A program made the translations under genes and the position numbers. A stretch of DNA of 64,000 nucleotides. It comes from an uncultured Chloroflexota bacterium (GTDB lineage: Bacteria > Chloroflexota > Anaerolineae > UBA4142 > SHND01). Below the pieces are notes generated by a model. It did not search any database. It saw only the letters and a list, made by a program, of their open reading frames with translations, and had not been told where the DNA came from. This document shows positions 8,987 through 17,875 of the stretch, in pieces. Positions within the stretch are counted from its first letter, which is position 1; each line of letters starts with the position of its first letter. The stretch is from assembly GCA_937870825.1 (NCBI GenBank), contig CALMZO010000300.1, forward strand, positions 24,324 through 88,323, read 5' to 3'.

Positions 8987-10561
8987 ATGAGACTCAATCG
9001 CGTTCACTTTCGGGAACAACCGATTTGGTTTGCCCTGACACTCTTGACGCTGGGGGTGTTCCTCTATTTGCGGCTGAATCAGCTGGGCACGAATCCGGGA
9101 TGGTATTCGGACGAGGGCAGTGATTTGGATATTGCGCGTCATCTGGCGCAAGGCAGGTGGCAGTACCTGGCTTTGGGCGGAACGCCGCTGGTTGCGGCGC
9201 GTGTGCCGTTGTTTCATCTCTTGCTCGTGGGCGCGTTTGAAATTTGGGGTTATGATATTTTGACGGCGCGCTTGGTCGTCGCGTTGTTTAACGTTGCCAC
9301 CGCGCTGCTGCTTTTGATTGCGGTGCGCGAAATGGCAGGAAAATGGGCGGCGCTGCTCAGTGTTTTGGCGCTGGGCATTATGCCGAACGCGCTGCTGTGG
9401 AGCCGCATCGCGTTTGCGTACAACGTGCAGGCGTTCTTTGTGGTGTTGTGCTGGTACGCGCTTTGGAAATTTTACACGCTTGGTACGAGACGATGGCTCT
9501 TGGTCGCCTCGCTTGCCGCGTGCGCCGCCTACATGACGGCGTTGACGGGCTTGCCGTTGCTTGTTTGTGTCGCGATTGTGACGCTTGCGGTCAAGCCGCG
9601 CGCATTGATTTGGAGCGCGCCGTTAATGCTTTTGCCGGGCATCGGTTTTCTTGGGCTGCTGTATTGGACGGCGCCCGATGCTTTGCTGCAAGACTTGGCG
9701 TTGACGTTCGGGCGAACGAGCGATTCGATTTTCGGACAATTGTTTAATTTCTTTATTAGTTATGTGTATTGGTTCGACTGGTCGGTATGGGTGGCATGGG
9801 GCTTTGTTGGACTTTTTTTGATTGAACGCCGCTCGGTGCGGTATCTCACGCTGTTGATGTTTCTCGCGATTTTGTTCAATGTCATGCGCGCGTTCCCCGG
9901 AGTTGGCGATTTGGCATTTCATCGCTATTTGGGAATCTTGCCCTTTCTCGCGCTCGGCGCGGCGCAATTTCTTTTGCGCGTGATTTCCTTTCTGCGCGCG
10001 CAAACCAAAGCGGAGCTGGTTTCTGCGTCGTTGCCGCGTTGGATGCTGTGGGCAAAAACAAATGTGTCGCAGAGTTTGTTGGCGAATGCGGCGCTGGCGG
10101 TGCTGTTGATGCTTCCCTTGTTTTGGTTGGCAATGTTGGACATCTATTCGGTCTCTGCTGCGGTGTCGCCCTTGCAAACGCGTTTGGATTCCGTGAGCGT
10201 GACAAATCCGTCGGACGCGCGTGAAATCACAGACTGGGTGAACGCGCGAACGGGAGCGCAAGATGTGGTGTTGGCGTCACCGACAATCGCGTGGCTGCTC
10301 AATGCCAAGACTGCAGATTTTCAACAAGCGCTGGCGTATGAAGGGAACGCCACGGACAATTATGGCAAAGGACTGCCGCGCGCGCGTTTTTTGTTTGATG
10401 CCTCTTTCAAAAATGCGGACTATGTGATTCTGGACCGCTTGTGGCGCGGCTGGGCTTTACAGCGCATGCCCGCCCTCGAAAACTTTATGCGCACAGTCGA
10501 ATCATGGGAACGGGTCCGAACGCAAGGTGAGTTTGATGTGTATCAAAATCCCGCGCGGTGA
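8987..10561 (+). CDS. GT39/ArnT-like membrane glycosyltransferase
   Basis: 524 residues. The first loop reads NPGWYSDEGSDLDIARHLAQ, with the acidic DE pair expected at the catalytic position of GT39 enzymes. RVPLFHLLLVGAFEIWG and LWSRIAFAYNVQAFF follow. About eleven membrane segments and a soluble tail (AREITDWVNARTGAQDVVLAS onward) complete the family layout. The gene begins six bases after the previous stop and its 3' end overlaps the next gene, so it belongs to the same transcript. The acceptor is unknown. Confidence 0.82.
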   Translation: MRLNRVHFREQPIWFALTLLTLGVFLYLRLNQLGTNPGWYSDEGSDLDIARHLAQGRWQYLALGGTPLVAARVPLFHLLLVGAFEIWGYDILTARLVVALFNVATALLLLIAVREMAGKWAALLSVLALGIMPNALLWSRIAFAYNVQAFFVVLCWYALWKFYTLGTRRWLLVASLAACAAYMTALTGLPLLVCVAIVTLAVKPRALIWSAPLMLLPGIGFLGLLYWTAPDALLQDLALTFGRTSDSIFGQLFNFFISYVYWFDWSVWVAWGFVGLFLIERRSVRYLTLLMFLAILFNVMRAFPGVGDLAFHRYLGILPFLALGAAQFLLRVISFLRAQTKAELVSASLPRWMLWAKTNVSQSLLANAALAVLLMLPLFWLAMLDIYSVSAAVSPLQTRLDSVSVTNPSDAREITDWVNARTGAQDVVLASPTIAWLLNAKTADFQQALAYEGNATDNYGKGLPRARFLFDASFKNADYVILDRLWRGWALQRMPALENFMRTVESWERVRTQGEFDVYQNPAR

Positions 10562-11882
10562 ATCGCAACACCCCGCGCTGTCGCAAGATGGTTTGTTGTT
10601 CCTTTTTGCATGGGCGGCGCTGGTTTGGTCGGCGAGCATGAGTCATTTAATCGCGCCAACTACACAGAACAATGTAACTCTGACGGCAGTGTTGATGCGC
10701 GCTTCCATCACAGACCCGCTGCCCGGTGTGTGGGGCTTTGTACTCGCCTTGTATCTGGTTGCGGATGTTTGGCTGCGTGGGCGCGCACAGGCGTGGGGCA
10801 AGAACATTGCGTTGAGCTGCATGGTCATCGGCTTTCTGCTTCTGCCAACAGTCCTTGCCATCATTTATCGCAGCAGCTCACAGCCACACACGTTCGTTCA
10901 CGACGGCGCGATTCAAGTGGAACAAGCCGCGCAGTTTTTTCTGCGCGGTCAGAATCCGTACACTGTAGATTATACGCGGACGCCGATGGCAGAGTGGCCC
11001 TTTTCTGAAGACGGGCTGAAGGTAAATCCGGCGCTTTACCATTTGCCGTATCTCCCACTGCTTTGGCTGGGAACCATTCCGTTTGCATTGGTTTTCCAGA
11101 ATGTCTTGGGCTGGTACGATGTGCGAGTTGTTTATCTGGTCTGTTTTCTTGCAAGTCTGATTTTGATTTTGCACTCGCGCCTCTTTCGCGAAAATCGTTT
11201 TTCGGCAGCGATTGTTCTGGCGCTCAATCCATTGTTAATCCCCTTTTTGATTGAAGGGCGAAACGATATCGTCGTTTCGTTCTGGCTCGTCGTTGCGCTT
11301 GTGCTTTTGAATAAACAACGTCTCGGTATGGCGGGGCTGGCAGTTGCGGCAGCGGTCGCGAGTAAACAGACGGCGTGGTTTATTGTGCCATTCTTTGTAA
11401 TGTATGTTTGGGCTTGCGGCGAAAAGACGAGTTGGGCAGGACGGTTAAAACCCTTACTTCCGGGGCTGTTTCTCTTGGCGCTGTGCGTGGTTCCGTTTTG
11501 GCTGTGGGACCCGAACGCATTTTGGGACGATGTCGTTTCGTATCAATCGGGGGCGGGCGGGGGAGTGGTTTATCCCATCAAGTCACTTGGATTTGGTTCG
11601 GTGTTGCTTGGCTCGGGTCTGGTCGAGAACAACACGGACGCGTTTCCCTTTGTGTGGCTGCAGCTTGTTTTTGGCATCCCGCTCGTTGTTTGGTTGCTGC
11701 GGCGACAGTTAAAGGAACAATCACTCATGCGGCTTGTCCTGAATTACGCACTGCTGCTCAGCGTAATTCTATTTTTTTCGCGCACCTTTAATGACAATCA
11801 CCTTGGCTTTGTAATTACTTGGCTCGGACTGGCTTTTTTGCTCCCGGGGGCAAAATATCCGTCGCCGATGATTGAGCCGTGA
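10536..11882 (+). CDS. polytopic GT-C type membrane protein (GT87-related)
   Basis: 448 residues from ATG 10536; GTG 10527 is an alternative. After two membrane helices comes HDGAIQVEQAAQFFLRGQNPY, resembling the GT87 pattern of an acidic residue, AA, and then GxxPY. NPALYHLPYLPLLWL, EGRNDIVVSFWLV and SKQTAWFIVPFF follow, the last two like the later GT87 motifs. It starts within the previous gene (26-bp overlap), so translation is coupled. Exact donor and acceptor cannot be stated. Confidence 0.7.
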   Translation: MCIKIPRGESQHPALSQDGLLFLFAWAALVWSASMSHLIAPTTQNNVTLTAVLMRASITDPLPGVWGFVLALYLVADVWLRGRAQAWGKNIALSCMVIGFLLLPTVLAIIYRSSSQPHTFVHDGAIQVEQAAQFFLRGQNPYTVDYTRTPMAEWPFSEDGLKVNPALYHLPYLPLLWLGTIPFALVFQNVLGWYDVRVVYLVCFLASLILILHSRLFRENRFSAAIVLALNPLLIPFLIEGRNDIVVSFWLVVALVLLNKQRLGMAGLAVAAAVASKQTAWFIVPFFVMYVWACGEKTSWAGRLKPLLPGLFLLALCVVPFWLWDPNAFWDDVVSYQSGAGGGVVYPIKSLGFGSVLLGSGLVENNTDAFPFVWLQLVFGIPLVVWLLRRQLKEQSLMRLVLNYALLLSVILFFSRTFNDNHLGFVITWLGLAFLLPGAKYPSPMIEP

Positions 11883-11894
11883 CGGAGGGCATTC

Positions 11895-12587
11895 GTGGGA
11901 ATGGAGCGTGACGCGGACGCGACAAACATGACACAAAAAATCATCCTTCTCGGCACGGGCGGAAACAGTGTGGATATTCTCGACACGCTGAACGACATCA
12001 ACGCGGCGCGCGGGGAACGCGTGTACGAATGCGCGGGGTTTCTCGACGACGACGCGACACAATGGGGGCGCGAAATTTTTGGCGCGCGCGTGTTGGGCGC
12101 GTTGGATGCGGCATCACAGTACGCAGACTGTTTTTTTGTGAACGGCATCGCGGGCGTACATTCCTTTTGGAAGAAACGCGACATTCTCGCGCGAACGCAA
12201 ATGCCGCGCGAACATTTTGCCACGATTGTTCATCCGACGGCGAGCGTTTCGCGGAGCGCGCGCATTGGCAACGGCGTTGTCATTTTTCAACACGTCACGA
12301 TTACGACGAATGTCACCATCGGCGACCATGTAATGATTTTGCCCAACACGGTCATCAGTCACGACGATGTGATTGGTGAGTACACGAGCATCGCGGGCGG
12401 CGTTGCGCTTTCGGGGAATGTGCGCGTCGGTGAATCTTGTTACATCGGCAGTCACGCGAGCATCAAAGAGGGTGTGACGATTGGGAATGGCGCGCTGATT
12501 GGGCTGGGCAGCGTTGTGCTGCGCGATGTGGCGGAAAACTGTGTCGTCGTCGGCAATCCTGCGCGCGTTTTGCGAAATGTAAAATGA
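11895..12587 (+). CDS. NeuD-family sugar O-acyltransferase (left-handed beta-helix)
   Basis: 230 residues. An N-terminal nucleotide-binding-like part (KIILLGTGGNSVDILDTL) is followed from about residue 110 by hexapeptide repeats (ARIGNGVVIFQHVTI, TIGDHVMILPNTVISHD, GSHASIKEGVTIGNGALIG) and the ending VVGNPARVLR. This is the layout of NeuD/PglD acyltransferases, which acetylate sugars using an acyl-CoA. H and D in ISHDDVIG mark the usual catalytic region. GGAGGG at 11884-11889 precedes GTG 11895 by five bases and ATG 11901 by eleven; both starts are plausible. Its place in the GT cluster suggests it decorates the glycan made there. Confidence 0.85.
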   Translation: MGMERDADATNMTQKIILLGTGGNSVDILDTLNDINAARGERVYECAGFLDDDATQWGREIFGARVLGALDAASQYADCFFVNGIAGVHSFWKKRDILARTQMPREHFATIVHPTASVSRSARIGNGVVIFQHVTITTNVTIGDHVMILPNTVISHDDVIGEYTSIAGGVALSGNVRVGESCYIGSHASIKEGVTIGNGALIGLGSVVLRDVAENCVVVGNPARVLRNVK

Positions 12588-13522
12588 GTCGAACGTTTTG
12601 GATTCGTTTTGCGCTGCTTGTTTTCGTCGCGGGCGTGCCGTTCGCCCTCGCCGCGCTCACCCCCCCCCCATCTCCCAACCTGAAAGAAATCGCGCAACGC
12701 GCCGCGCAGGAATTGGACCGCTTGCTGCAATTGCGCGCGCAGCAGACATTCACCATTGCCGCGTTTCCTTCGATTCGCGCGTATGCGGCAACCTCTCCCG
12801 AAACGCGTTCGCAGCGCGCAGCCATCGCCTTGAATGAACTGCAAGCGTGGGTGGCGTCCGATACCCATGTTCGCGAAGTAGTGATTACCGACGAGCAGGG
12901 GATTGTGATTATGGCGACGCGCGAAGGATGGAATGAGGATGTAAGCGCGCGCAAATTTGTGCAAGACGCGTTACGCGGACAACTTGCCGTTTCCCCAATC
13001 GCTCAAGACCGCGGCGAATTTTCAACGTACTATGCCGCGCCCATTCTCGACAATCGCAAAGAAATCGCGGGCGCGCTGGTGATTCGCGTCGCGGCGCAAG
13101 AAATGTGGAGCGTCACCCCGCGCGGCGAAAATTTTTACGCGGTCATCAGCGATGAAAATGGCGTGCGCCTGGACGATTCGGGAAATCCCGCGCGGCGGCT
13201 CACGTCGTTCGGACCGCTCGATGCACCACGCGCCGCGCAGATTTCGAGAGCGCATGTGTACGGCGCGCAGCTGCCGCAGCCCCGCGCCACCACTCTCACG
13301 CGCGCGCAGGAACTCGTCACGCGCGGCGCGTTGGATGAATTGACCGCGCGCGATTTTGATGCAGGCGCGCTTGCCGCGCAGCGCCTGGTTTCGAGACCCT
13401 GGTATGTTTTGGCGCTCGCGCCCGCGCCGACGTTCGTGGACCTTGGATGGCGTTTCGGTGTTCCCCTCATTGCCGCGATTCTCCTGGCGTTCGGCGGCGC
13501 GCTCCTTTTGAATCGGCTATGA
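12584..13522 (+). CDS. membrane-anchored Cache-like sensor domain protein without output domain
   Basis: 312 residues starting at ATG 12584, which overlaps the previous stop (ATGA). A helix at residues 8-25 and another at the extreme C terminus (FGVPLIAAILLAFGGALLL) flank an extracytoplasmic domain. Its stretches VREVVITDEQGIVIMATR and FSTYYAAPILDNRKEIAGAL are typical of double Cache ligand sensors. Nothing follows the second helix: no HAMP, kinase, cyclase or methyl-accepting region. It may act through a partner or be a shortened receptor. A run of ten C (12660-12669) lies near the 5' end and could slip. It overlaps the next gene. Confidence 0.65.
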   Translation: MSRTFWIRFALLVFVAGVPFALAALTPPPSPNLKEIAQRAAQELDRLLQLRAQQTFTIAAFPSIRAYAATSPETRSQRAAIALNELQAWVASDTHVREVVITDEQGIVIMATREGWNEDVSARKFVQDALRGQLAVSPIAQDRGEFSTYYAAPILDNRKEIAGALVIRVAAQEMWSVTPRGENFYAVISDENGVRLDDSGNPARRLTSFGPLDAPRAAQISRAHVYGAQLPQPRATTLTRAQELVTRGALDELTARDFDAGALAAQRLVSRPWYVLALAPAPTFVDLGWRFGVPLIAAILLAFGGALLLNRL

Positions 13523-15024
13523 ACTTTTTACACCTTCCTCGTTCCTCGCTCCTCCGTCCTGCATTCTATTTTTTTATCTCGTTTCTCTGCGTCGCGTTTT
13601 ACCTCCTCGCCGCGTATTCCCAAAACGGCGCGTTCGGTTTCCCCCTCGACGACGCGTGGATTCACCAGGTGTATGCGCGCAATCTGGGCACGCGTTTTGA
13701 ATTTTCGTTTTTTGCCGGACAGCCCAGCGCGGGTTCCACGTCTCCGCTGTGGACAATTTTTTTGGGCATCGGTTACGCGGCGCAAATAGATTATCGCGTC
13801 TGGACAATTTTGTTGGGAAGCGTGTTTCTCGCCGCAACGGGAATGATGACACAGCGCGTCACAGAACATTTGACGAATGACCCTTCGTCCCTCAGGGCAA
13901 GCGCGCGCCTTGCGAATTGGTTCGCGCCGCTCTCGGTGATTTTGGAATGGCATCTCGTGTGGGCGGCGGCGAGTGGGATGGAGATTGTGTTGTTTGTGTT
14001 TTTGTCGCTCGCGCTCGTCGAATCGTTTTTTGCGAAAAGGAACGCGATTTTTTTGGGATTGCTCACGGGGCTGTTGGTGTTGACGAGACCGGATGGCGTG
14101 TTGTTCGCTGTGCTTGTTGGGATAGGAATACTCATCCGAAACCAGCCGCGTAGTTCCCGCATCTCGCTTATTTCCCTCTCTACTTTTTCTGTGGCACTCG
14201 TTGTCCTGCTGCTTCCTTATTTCATTTTCAATTTCCAAACCGGTGGCACACTTTTACCAAACACCTTTTACGCCAAAGGCGCGGAATATGCGGAACTGAC
14301 GACGCAAACCAATTTTTTTGCGCGTTGGCTGATGATGTATCGTCAACCGTTGCTCGGCGCGCAAGTGTTACTTGTACCGGGCATCGTGTACGCAATGTTT
14401 TGTTTTGCGCGCATGCGCGCGTGGGAAAAATTTTTGCCCGCGTTGTGGATTGTGTTATTGCCTGCGTTGTATGCGTGGCGCTTGCCTGTGGAATATCAAT
14501 TCGGGCGCTACATGATGCCTATCATTCCGTTCATGATGATTTATGGAATTGTCGGCACAAAATTTTTGTTTGAAAAAATTTCATTGCGCGTATTGCGTCG
14601 CGCGTGGGGCATGACGATTGCGGTGCTGCTCAGCGCGTTTGTTTTGTTCGGCGCGAATTTTTACGCGCAATCTGTCGCGATTGTGAATTGTGAAATGGTG
14701 GCGGTTGCGAATTTTACGCGTGAAAATTTGCCGCAGGGCGCGCTCATTGCCGCGCATGACATTGGCGCGCAAGGATATTTTGACCCGCAGCATCCGATTT
14801 TGGATTTGGCGGGACTCGTTTCGCCGGAAGTGATTCCGTTTATTCGTGATGAAGCAAAATTGAAAACGTGGATGCGAGAACGCGGCGCGCAGTACGCGAT
14901 TTTTTTTCCAACGTGGTATCCAAGCTTGGCGCGTGATGAACTATTTCAGGAAATTTTTTCGACGGACTGTGCGGTGACGCGGGGGATGGGAGAGGAGAAT
15001 CTAAAAGTGTATCATCTCGAATAA
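13519..15024 (+). CDS. GT-C type membrane glycosyltransferase with DD motif
   Basis: 501 residues from ATG 13519 (ATGA overlap with the previous gene). After the first helix comes FPLDDAWIHQVYARNL, then AGSTSPLWTIFLG, SGMEIVLFVFLSL and LTRPDGVLF. The DD pair in the first loop and the G-M-E plus RPDG motifs are typical of a GT-C group that includes arabinofuranosyltransferase-like proteins. About ten membrane helices are followed by a soluble tail (IAAHDIGAQGYFDPQHPILD). It is the last gene of the cluster and ends at a strong terminator. The sugar is unknown. Confidence 0.75.
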   Translation: MNFLHLPRSSLLRPAFYFFISFLCVAFYLLAAYSQNGAFGFPLDDAWIHQVYARNLGTRFEFSFFAGQPSAGSTSPLWTIFLGIGYAAQIDYRVWTILLGSVFLAATGMMTQRVTEHLTNDPSSLRASARLANWFAPLSVILEWHLVWAAASGMEIVLFVFLSLALVESFFAKRNAIFLGLLTGLLVLTRPDGVLFAVLVGIGILIRNQPRSSRISLISLSTFSVALVVLLLPYFIFNFQTGGTLLPNTFYAKGAEYAELTTQTNFFARWLMMYRQPLLGAQVLLVPGIVYAMFCFARMRAWEKFLPALWIVLLPALYAWRLPVEYQFGRYMMPIIPFMMIYGIVGTKFLFEKISLRVLRRAWGMTIAVLLSAFVLFGANFYAQSVAIVNCEMVAVANFTRENLPQGALIAAHDIGAQGYFDPQHPILDLAGLVSPEVIPFIRDEAKLKTWMRERGAQYAIFFPTWYPSLARDELFQEIFSTDCAVTRGMGEENLKVYHLE

Positions 15025-15056
15025 AAATTGTCGCAGAAAATTTTTATTCGAGATGA
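15012..15056. terminator. bidirectional terminator between converging genes
   Basis: A perfect 18-bp inverted repeat (15012-15029 and 15039-15056) with a 9-nt loop contains A and T runs on both strands. The stop codons of the GT gene on + and of fmt on - lie inside the stem. Confidence 0.9.
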
Positions 15057-16000
15057 CTTCCCACAAACTCGCGCTGCCCGCGCGCAAATTCGCCCGCCGT
15101 CATTTCGCGTTTGCCCGCGAGTTGCACTTTGTGAATTAACAAAATGCCTTTGCCCGTCGCTACGCCAATGTCTTTGCCGATTTGCAAAACCGTGCCGGGA
15201 ATTTCGGGAGCGTTGCGTTCGAGAACGGACGCGTGTAAAATTTTGAGTAGCCCCTCACCCCCAGCCCCTCTCCCACCACTGGGCGAGGGGAGATACGTGT
15301 ACGCGGTGGGCCACGGCTGATATGCGCGCACCATGCGCTCGATGTACGTCGCCGATTTGTCCCATTTGATTTGTCCGTCCTCTTTGGCGACGAGGCGCGT
15401 CATGGTCGCTTGCGAATGGTCTTGCGGTTTCGGTATAATTTTTCCTTCGAGATAGGCGGGCAGGGTGTCGAGTACGAGCTCTGCGCCCAGTTTGGATAAT
15501 TTTTGGGTGAGCGTTTCTGTCGTATCTTCGGGCGCAATCGGAATGGAACGCGCGGTGAGAATGTCGCCCGTGTCGAGTCCTTCGTCCATTTGCATCAACG
15601 TCACGCCCGCTTCGCTATCGCCCGCGAGAATCGCGTATGGTATCGGCGATGCGCCGCGCAAGCGCGGAAGAAGCGACGCGTGGGTATTGATGCAGCCGCG
15701 TGCGGGGGTTTCCAAAATGGCTTTGGGCAATAACAGTCCGTACGCGGCGACGATGACGACATCGGGATTGTATTCGCGCAAACGATGCTGCTCACTGCCG
15801 TTGCGCAACGAGCGCGGTTGTTCGAGCGGCAAATTGTGTTGCAGCGCGAAATGTTTGACCGGCGAAACGACGACTTGTTTGCCGCGTCCCGATGGTTTGT
15901 CAATGCGCGTGTACACCGCGACGACATTGTAATTTTCAACCAGCGCCTGCAGAATCGGCACGGCAAATTCGGGCGTGCCCATGAAGACGATGCGAGTCAT
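15044..16000 (-). CDS. fmt: methionyl-tRNA formyltransferase
   Basis: 318 residues. It formylates initiator Met-tRNA with 10-formyltetrahydrofolate before translation starts. The N-terminal catalytic domain shows MTRIVFMGTPEFAVPIL, GLLLPKAIL, NTHASLLPRLRGASPI (the N...H..LLP..RG signature) and LMQMDEGLDTGDIL. The C-terminal OB-fold part includes AYQPWPTAYTYL and KGILLIHKVQLAGKREM. ATG at 16000 is chosen over 16039 because the family begins MxRIVFMGTPEF. Oddity: between AYTYL and LLKIL, the family's short loop is replaced by residues encoded by a REP-like palindrome (15251-15290), still in frame. It is divergent from recJ. Confidence 0.95.
   Translation of the reverse strand: MTRIVFMGTPEFAVPILQALVENYNVVAVYTRIDKPSGRGKQVVVSPVKHFALQHNLPLEQPRSLRNGSEQHRLREYNPDVVIVAAYGLLLPKAILETPARGCINTHASLLPRLRGASPIPYAILAGDSEAGVTLMQMDEGLDTGDILTARSIPIAPEDTTETLTQKLSKLGAELVLDTLPAYLEGKIIPKPQDHSQATMTRLVAKEDGQIKWDKSATYIERMVRAYQPWPTAYTYLPSPSGGRGAGGEGLLKILHASVLERNAPEIPGTVLQIGKDIGVATGKGILLIHKVQLAGKREMTAGEFARGQREFVGSHLE
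15251..15290 (-). repeat. REP-like palindrome, family I, inside the fmt reading frame
   Basis: CCCCTCACCCCCAGCCCCTC, then CCCaccactGGG and CGAGGGG, match the family I layout. Read on the minus strand it adds a Pro-Ser-Gly-Gly-Arg-Gly rich loop to Fmt without breaking the frame. Confidence 0.85.
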
Positions 16001-16047
16001 GGCTTGAATTGTAACATATCCCGCGCGTCCAGAAATCAATTTTTCGT

Positions 16048-16075
16048 TTGACTTGACGCTCTATCTCAATACAAT
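16048..16075 (+). promoter_or_regulatory. sigma70-type promoter of recJ
   Basis: TTGACT at 16048-16053 and TACAAT at 16070-16075 with a 16-bp spacer. The expected transcript start is only a few bases before ATG 16086, so recJ mRNA may be nearly leaderless; no Shine-Dalgarno is visible. Confidence 0.6.
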
Positions 16076-16085
16076 TCCTTTACCT

Positions 16086-17819
16086 ATGCCCAAACGTCGC
16101 TGGCTCACTGCCCCCACCGCGCCTTCCACCTTTAGCGCGCGCTTTCCGCAATTTCCTCCGCTCATTGCCCAGATTTTTTTCAATCGCGGCATTACCACGC
16201 TCGACGAGGCGAATCGTTTTGTCGGTGCGTCCGACGCGTTGGACGGACATGCGTTTGGCGATGACCCGTTCAAAATGAATGGGATGACATGCGCGGTGGA
16301 ACGCATTCGCCGCGCGATTTCGGATGGGGAAGCGATTGCAGTGTACGGCGATTTCGACGCGGATGGCGTTTGTTCCACCGCGCTGCTGACCCAAGCATTG
16401 AAAACGCTTGGCGCGAAGGCATTGCCCTATATTCCGCATCGCATCAACGAAGGATACGGCTTGAATGATGACGCGCTCAAAGAACTCAAGAGCAAAGGTG
16501 TGCGCGTCGTGGTCACGGTGGACTGCGGCATTCGTTCGCTTGCCGAAGTGGACAACGGGACCGCGCTCGGTCTCGACATGATTGTGACCGACCATCATTC
16601 GTGCGGCAAAGAATTGCCGCGTGCCGTCGCCGTCATCAATCCAAAACAAGACGGCGACGGGTACCCGTTCCAAGAATTCGCGGGCGTCGGCATCGCGTTC
16701 AAACTCGCACAAGCGTTGACGACAGCACAACACGTCGAACCCTTAGCCCACGCGCAGGAATTGGATTTGGACGCGTTGCTCGACCTTGTGGCGTTGGGAA
16801 CCGTTGCAGACCTCGTGCCGCTCGTCGGAGAAAATCGCGTGTTGGTGAAACGCGGACTCGCGCGTTTGAGCAAGACGGAGCGCCCCGGACTCGTCGCAAT
16901 GATGCAGCAGGCGGCGGGAAAAAATCGCAGCATGAACGCGGGGACGATTGGCTTTTTTCTCGGACCGCGTTTGAATGCGGCGGGACGCATCGAACACGCG
17001 CGCACCGCGTACAAATTGCTCACGACCCATTATCCCGGCGAAGCCGAACAACTCGCCGCGCAATTGGAAACGACGAATCGCGAACGACAAAAACTCACAG
17101 ACGAGATGACGCAAAAGGCGCGCGAGATGGTGGCGGCGCTTCCGCAAGACGATTTTATCTTGATTGCCGGTTCGCCCGATTTTCCCGAAGGGATCATCGG
17201 TTTGATTGCGAGCAAGATGCAAGAGGACGCGTATCGTCCCGCGATTGCAATGACGCATCAACTCGACAAGGGCAAGATGCGCGGCAGCGCGCGCAGTATT
17301 CCCGAATTCAGCATTATCGCCGCGTTGGATGAATGTGCCGATTTGTTGGAACGACATGGCGGACATGCCGCGGCGGCGGGCTTTACGGTCAAGATCGAAA
17401 ATTTTGATGCGCTGCATGCGCGTTTGAAAAATATCGCCAAACGCGAACTCGGACAACTCGAACTCACGCCGACGATTTCGATTGATGCGGAAGCTTCGCT
17501 CAGCGACATGAATTGGAAATTATTGGAACATCTCGACCAACTTGCGCCGTACGGGTACGGGAACCGCGAACCGATTTTTCTCTCGCGCAATGTGTTGGTC
17601 AAAGCGGCGCGCCTCGTCGGAACAGAACACATCGCGCTCACGGTTTCGGACGGCATCATCGTGTGGGATGCGATTGCGTTTCGCCAAAAAGATATTTTGC
17701 CGCACCTCGCGCCGCTGCCAAAGCAAGTGGACGTGGTGTATAACCTCGCGTCCAAAGTGTGGCAGAACGAACCGCGTTTGCAATTGGAAGTAAAAGACTT
17801 GAGAATTTCGGATTTGTAA
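16086..17819 (+). CDS. recJ: single-stranded-DNA-specific 5'-3' exonuclease RecJ
   Basis: 577 residues, the length of bacterial RecJ. The DHH-phosphoesterase core is visible: VYGDFDADGVCSTALL (metal-binding DADG at 91-94), VVVTVDCGI, MIVTDHH and FAGVGIAFKLAQAL. The DHHA1 part follows (RLNAAGRIEHA, then GSPDFPEGIIGLIASKM and RSIPEFSIIAALDECADLLERHGGH). A C-terminal OB-like region ends in VKDLRISDL. The enzyme digests 5' single strands during mismatch repair and RecFOR recombination. ATG 16086 is chosen because upstream codons overlap the promoter. Confidence 0.95.
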   Translation: MPKRRWLTAPTAPSTFSARFPQFPPLIAQIFFNRGITTLDEANRFVGASDALDGHAFGDDPFKMNGMTCAVERIRRAISDGEAIAVYGDFDADGVCSTALLTQALKTLGAKALPYIPHRINEGYGLNDDALKELKSKGVRVVVTVDCGIRSLAEVDNGTALGLDMIVTDHHSCGKELPRAVAVINPKQDGDGYPFQEFAGVGIAFKLAQALTTAQHVEPLAHAQELDLDALLDLVALGTVADLVPLVGENRVLVKRGLARLSKTERPGLVAMMQQAAGKNRSMNAGTIGFFLGPRLNAAGRIEHARTAYKLLTTHYPGEAEQLAAQLETTNRERQKLTDEMTQKAREMVAALPQDDFILIAGSPDFPEGIIGLIASKMQEDAYRPAIAMTHQLDKGKMRGSARSIPEFSIIAALDECADLLERHGGHAAAAGFTVKIENFDALHARLKNIAKRELGQLELTPTISIDAEASLSDMNWKLLEHLDQLAPYGYGNREPIFLSRNVLVKAARLVGTEHIALTVSDGIIVWDAIAFRQKDILPHLAPLPKQVDVVYNLASKVWQNEPRLQLEVKDLRISDL

Positions 17820-17872
17820 TTGCGGATTGCGAATTTTCAAATTTCCATTTCGCAATTTGCAATTCGCAATGG
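17819..17872 (+). repeat. 7-nt periodic hairpin element (word ATTGCGA/AATTCGC)
   Basis: The gap between recJ and the NUDIX gene consists of successive 7-nt words: ATTGCGG, ATTGCGA, ATTTTCA, AATTTCC, ATTTCGC, AATTTGC, AATTCGC. The left words pair with the right ones, giving a hairpin. Confidence 0.75.
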
Positions 17873-17875
17873 CAC

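Noticed and set aside
7241..9217. Long minus-strand frame of 658 codons opposite the GT genes
   Set aside because: Rich in His, Arg, Gln and Pro with no motifs; it is the complement of hydrophobic coding DNA.
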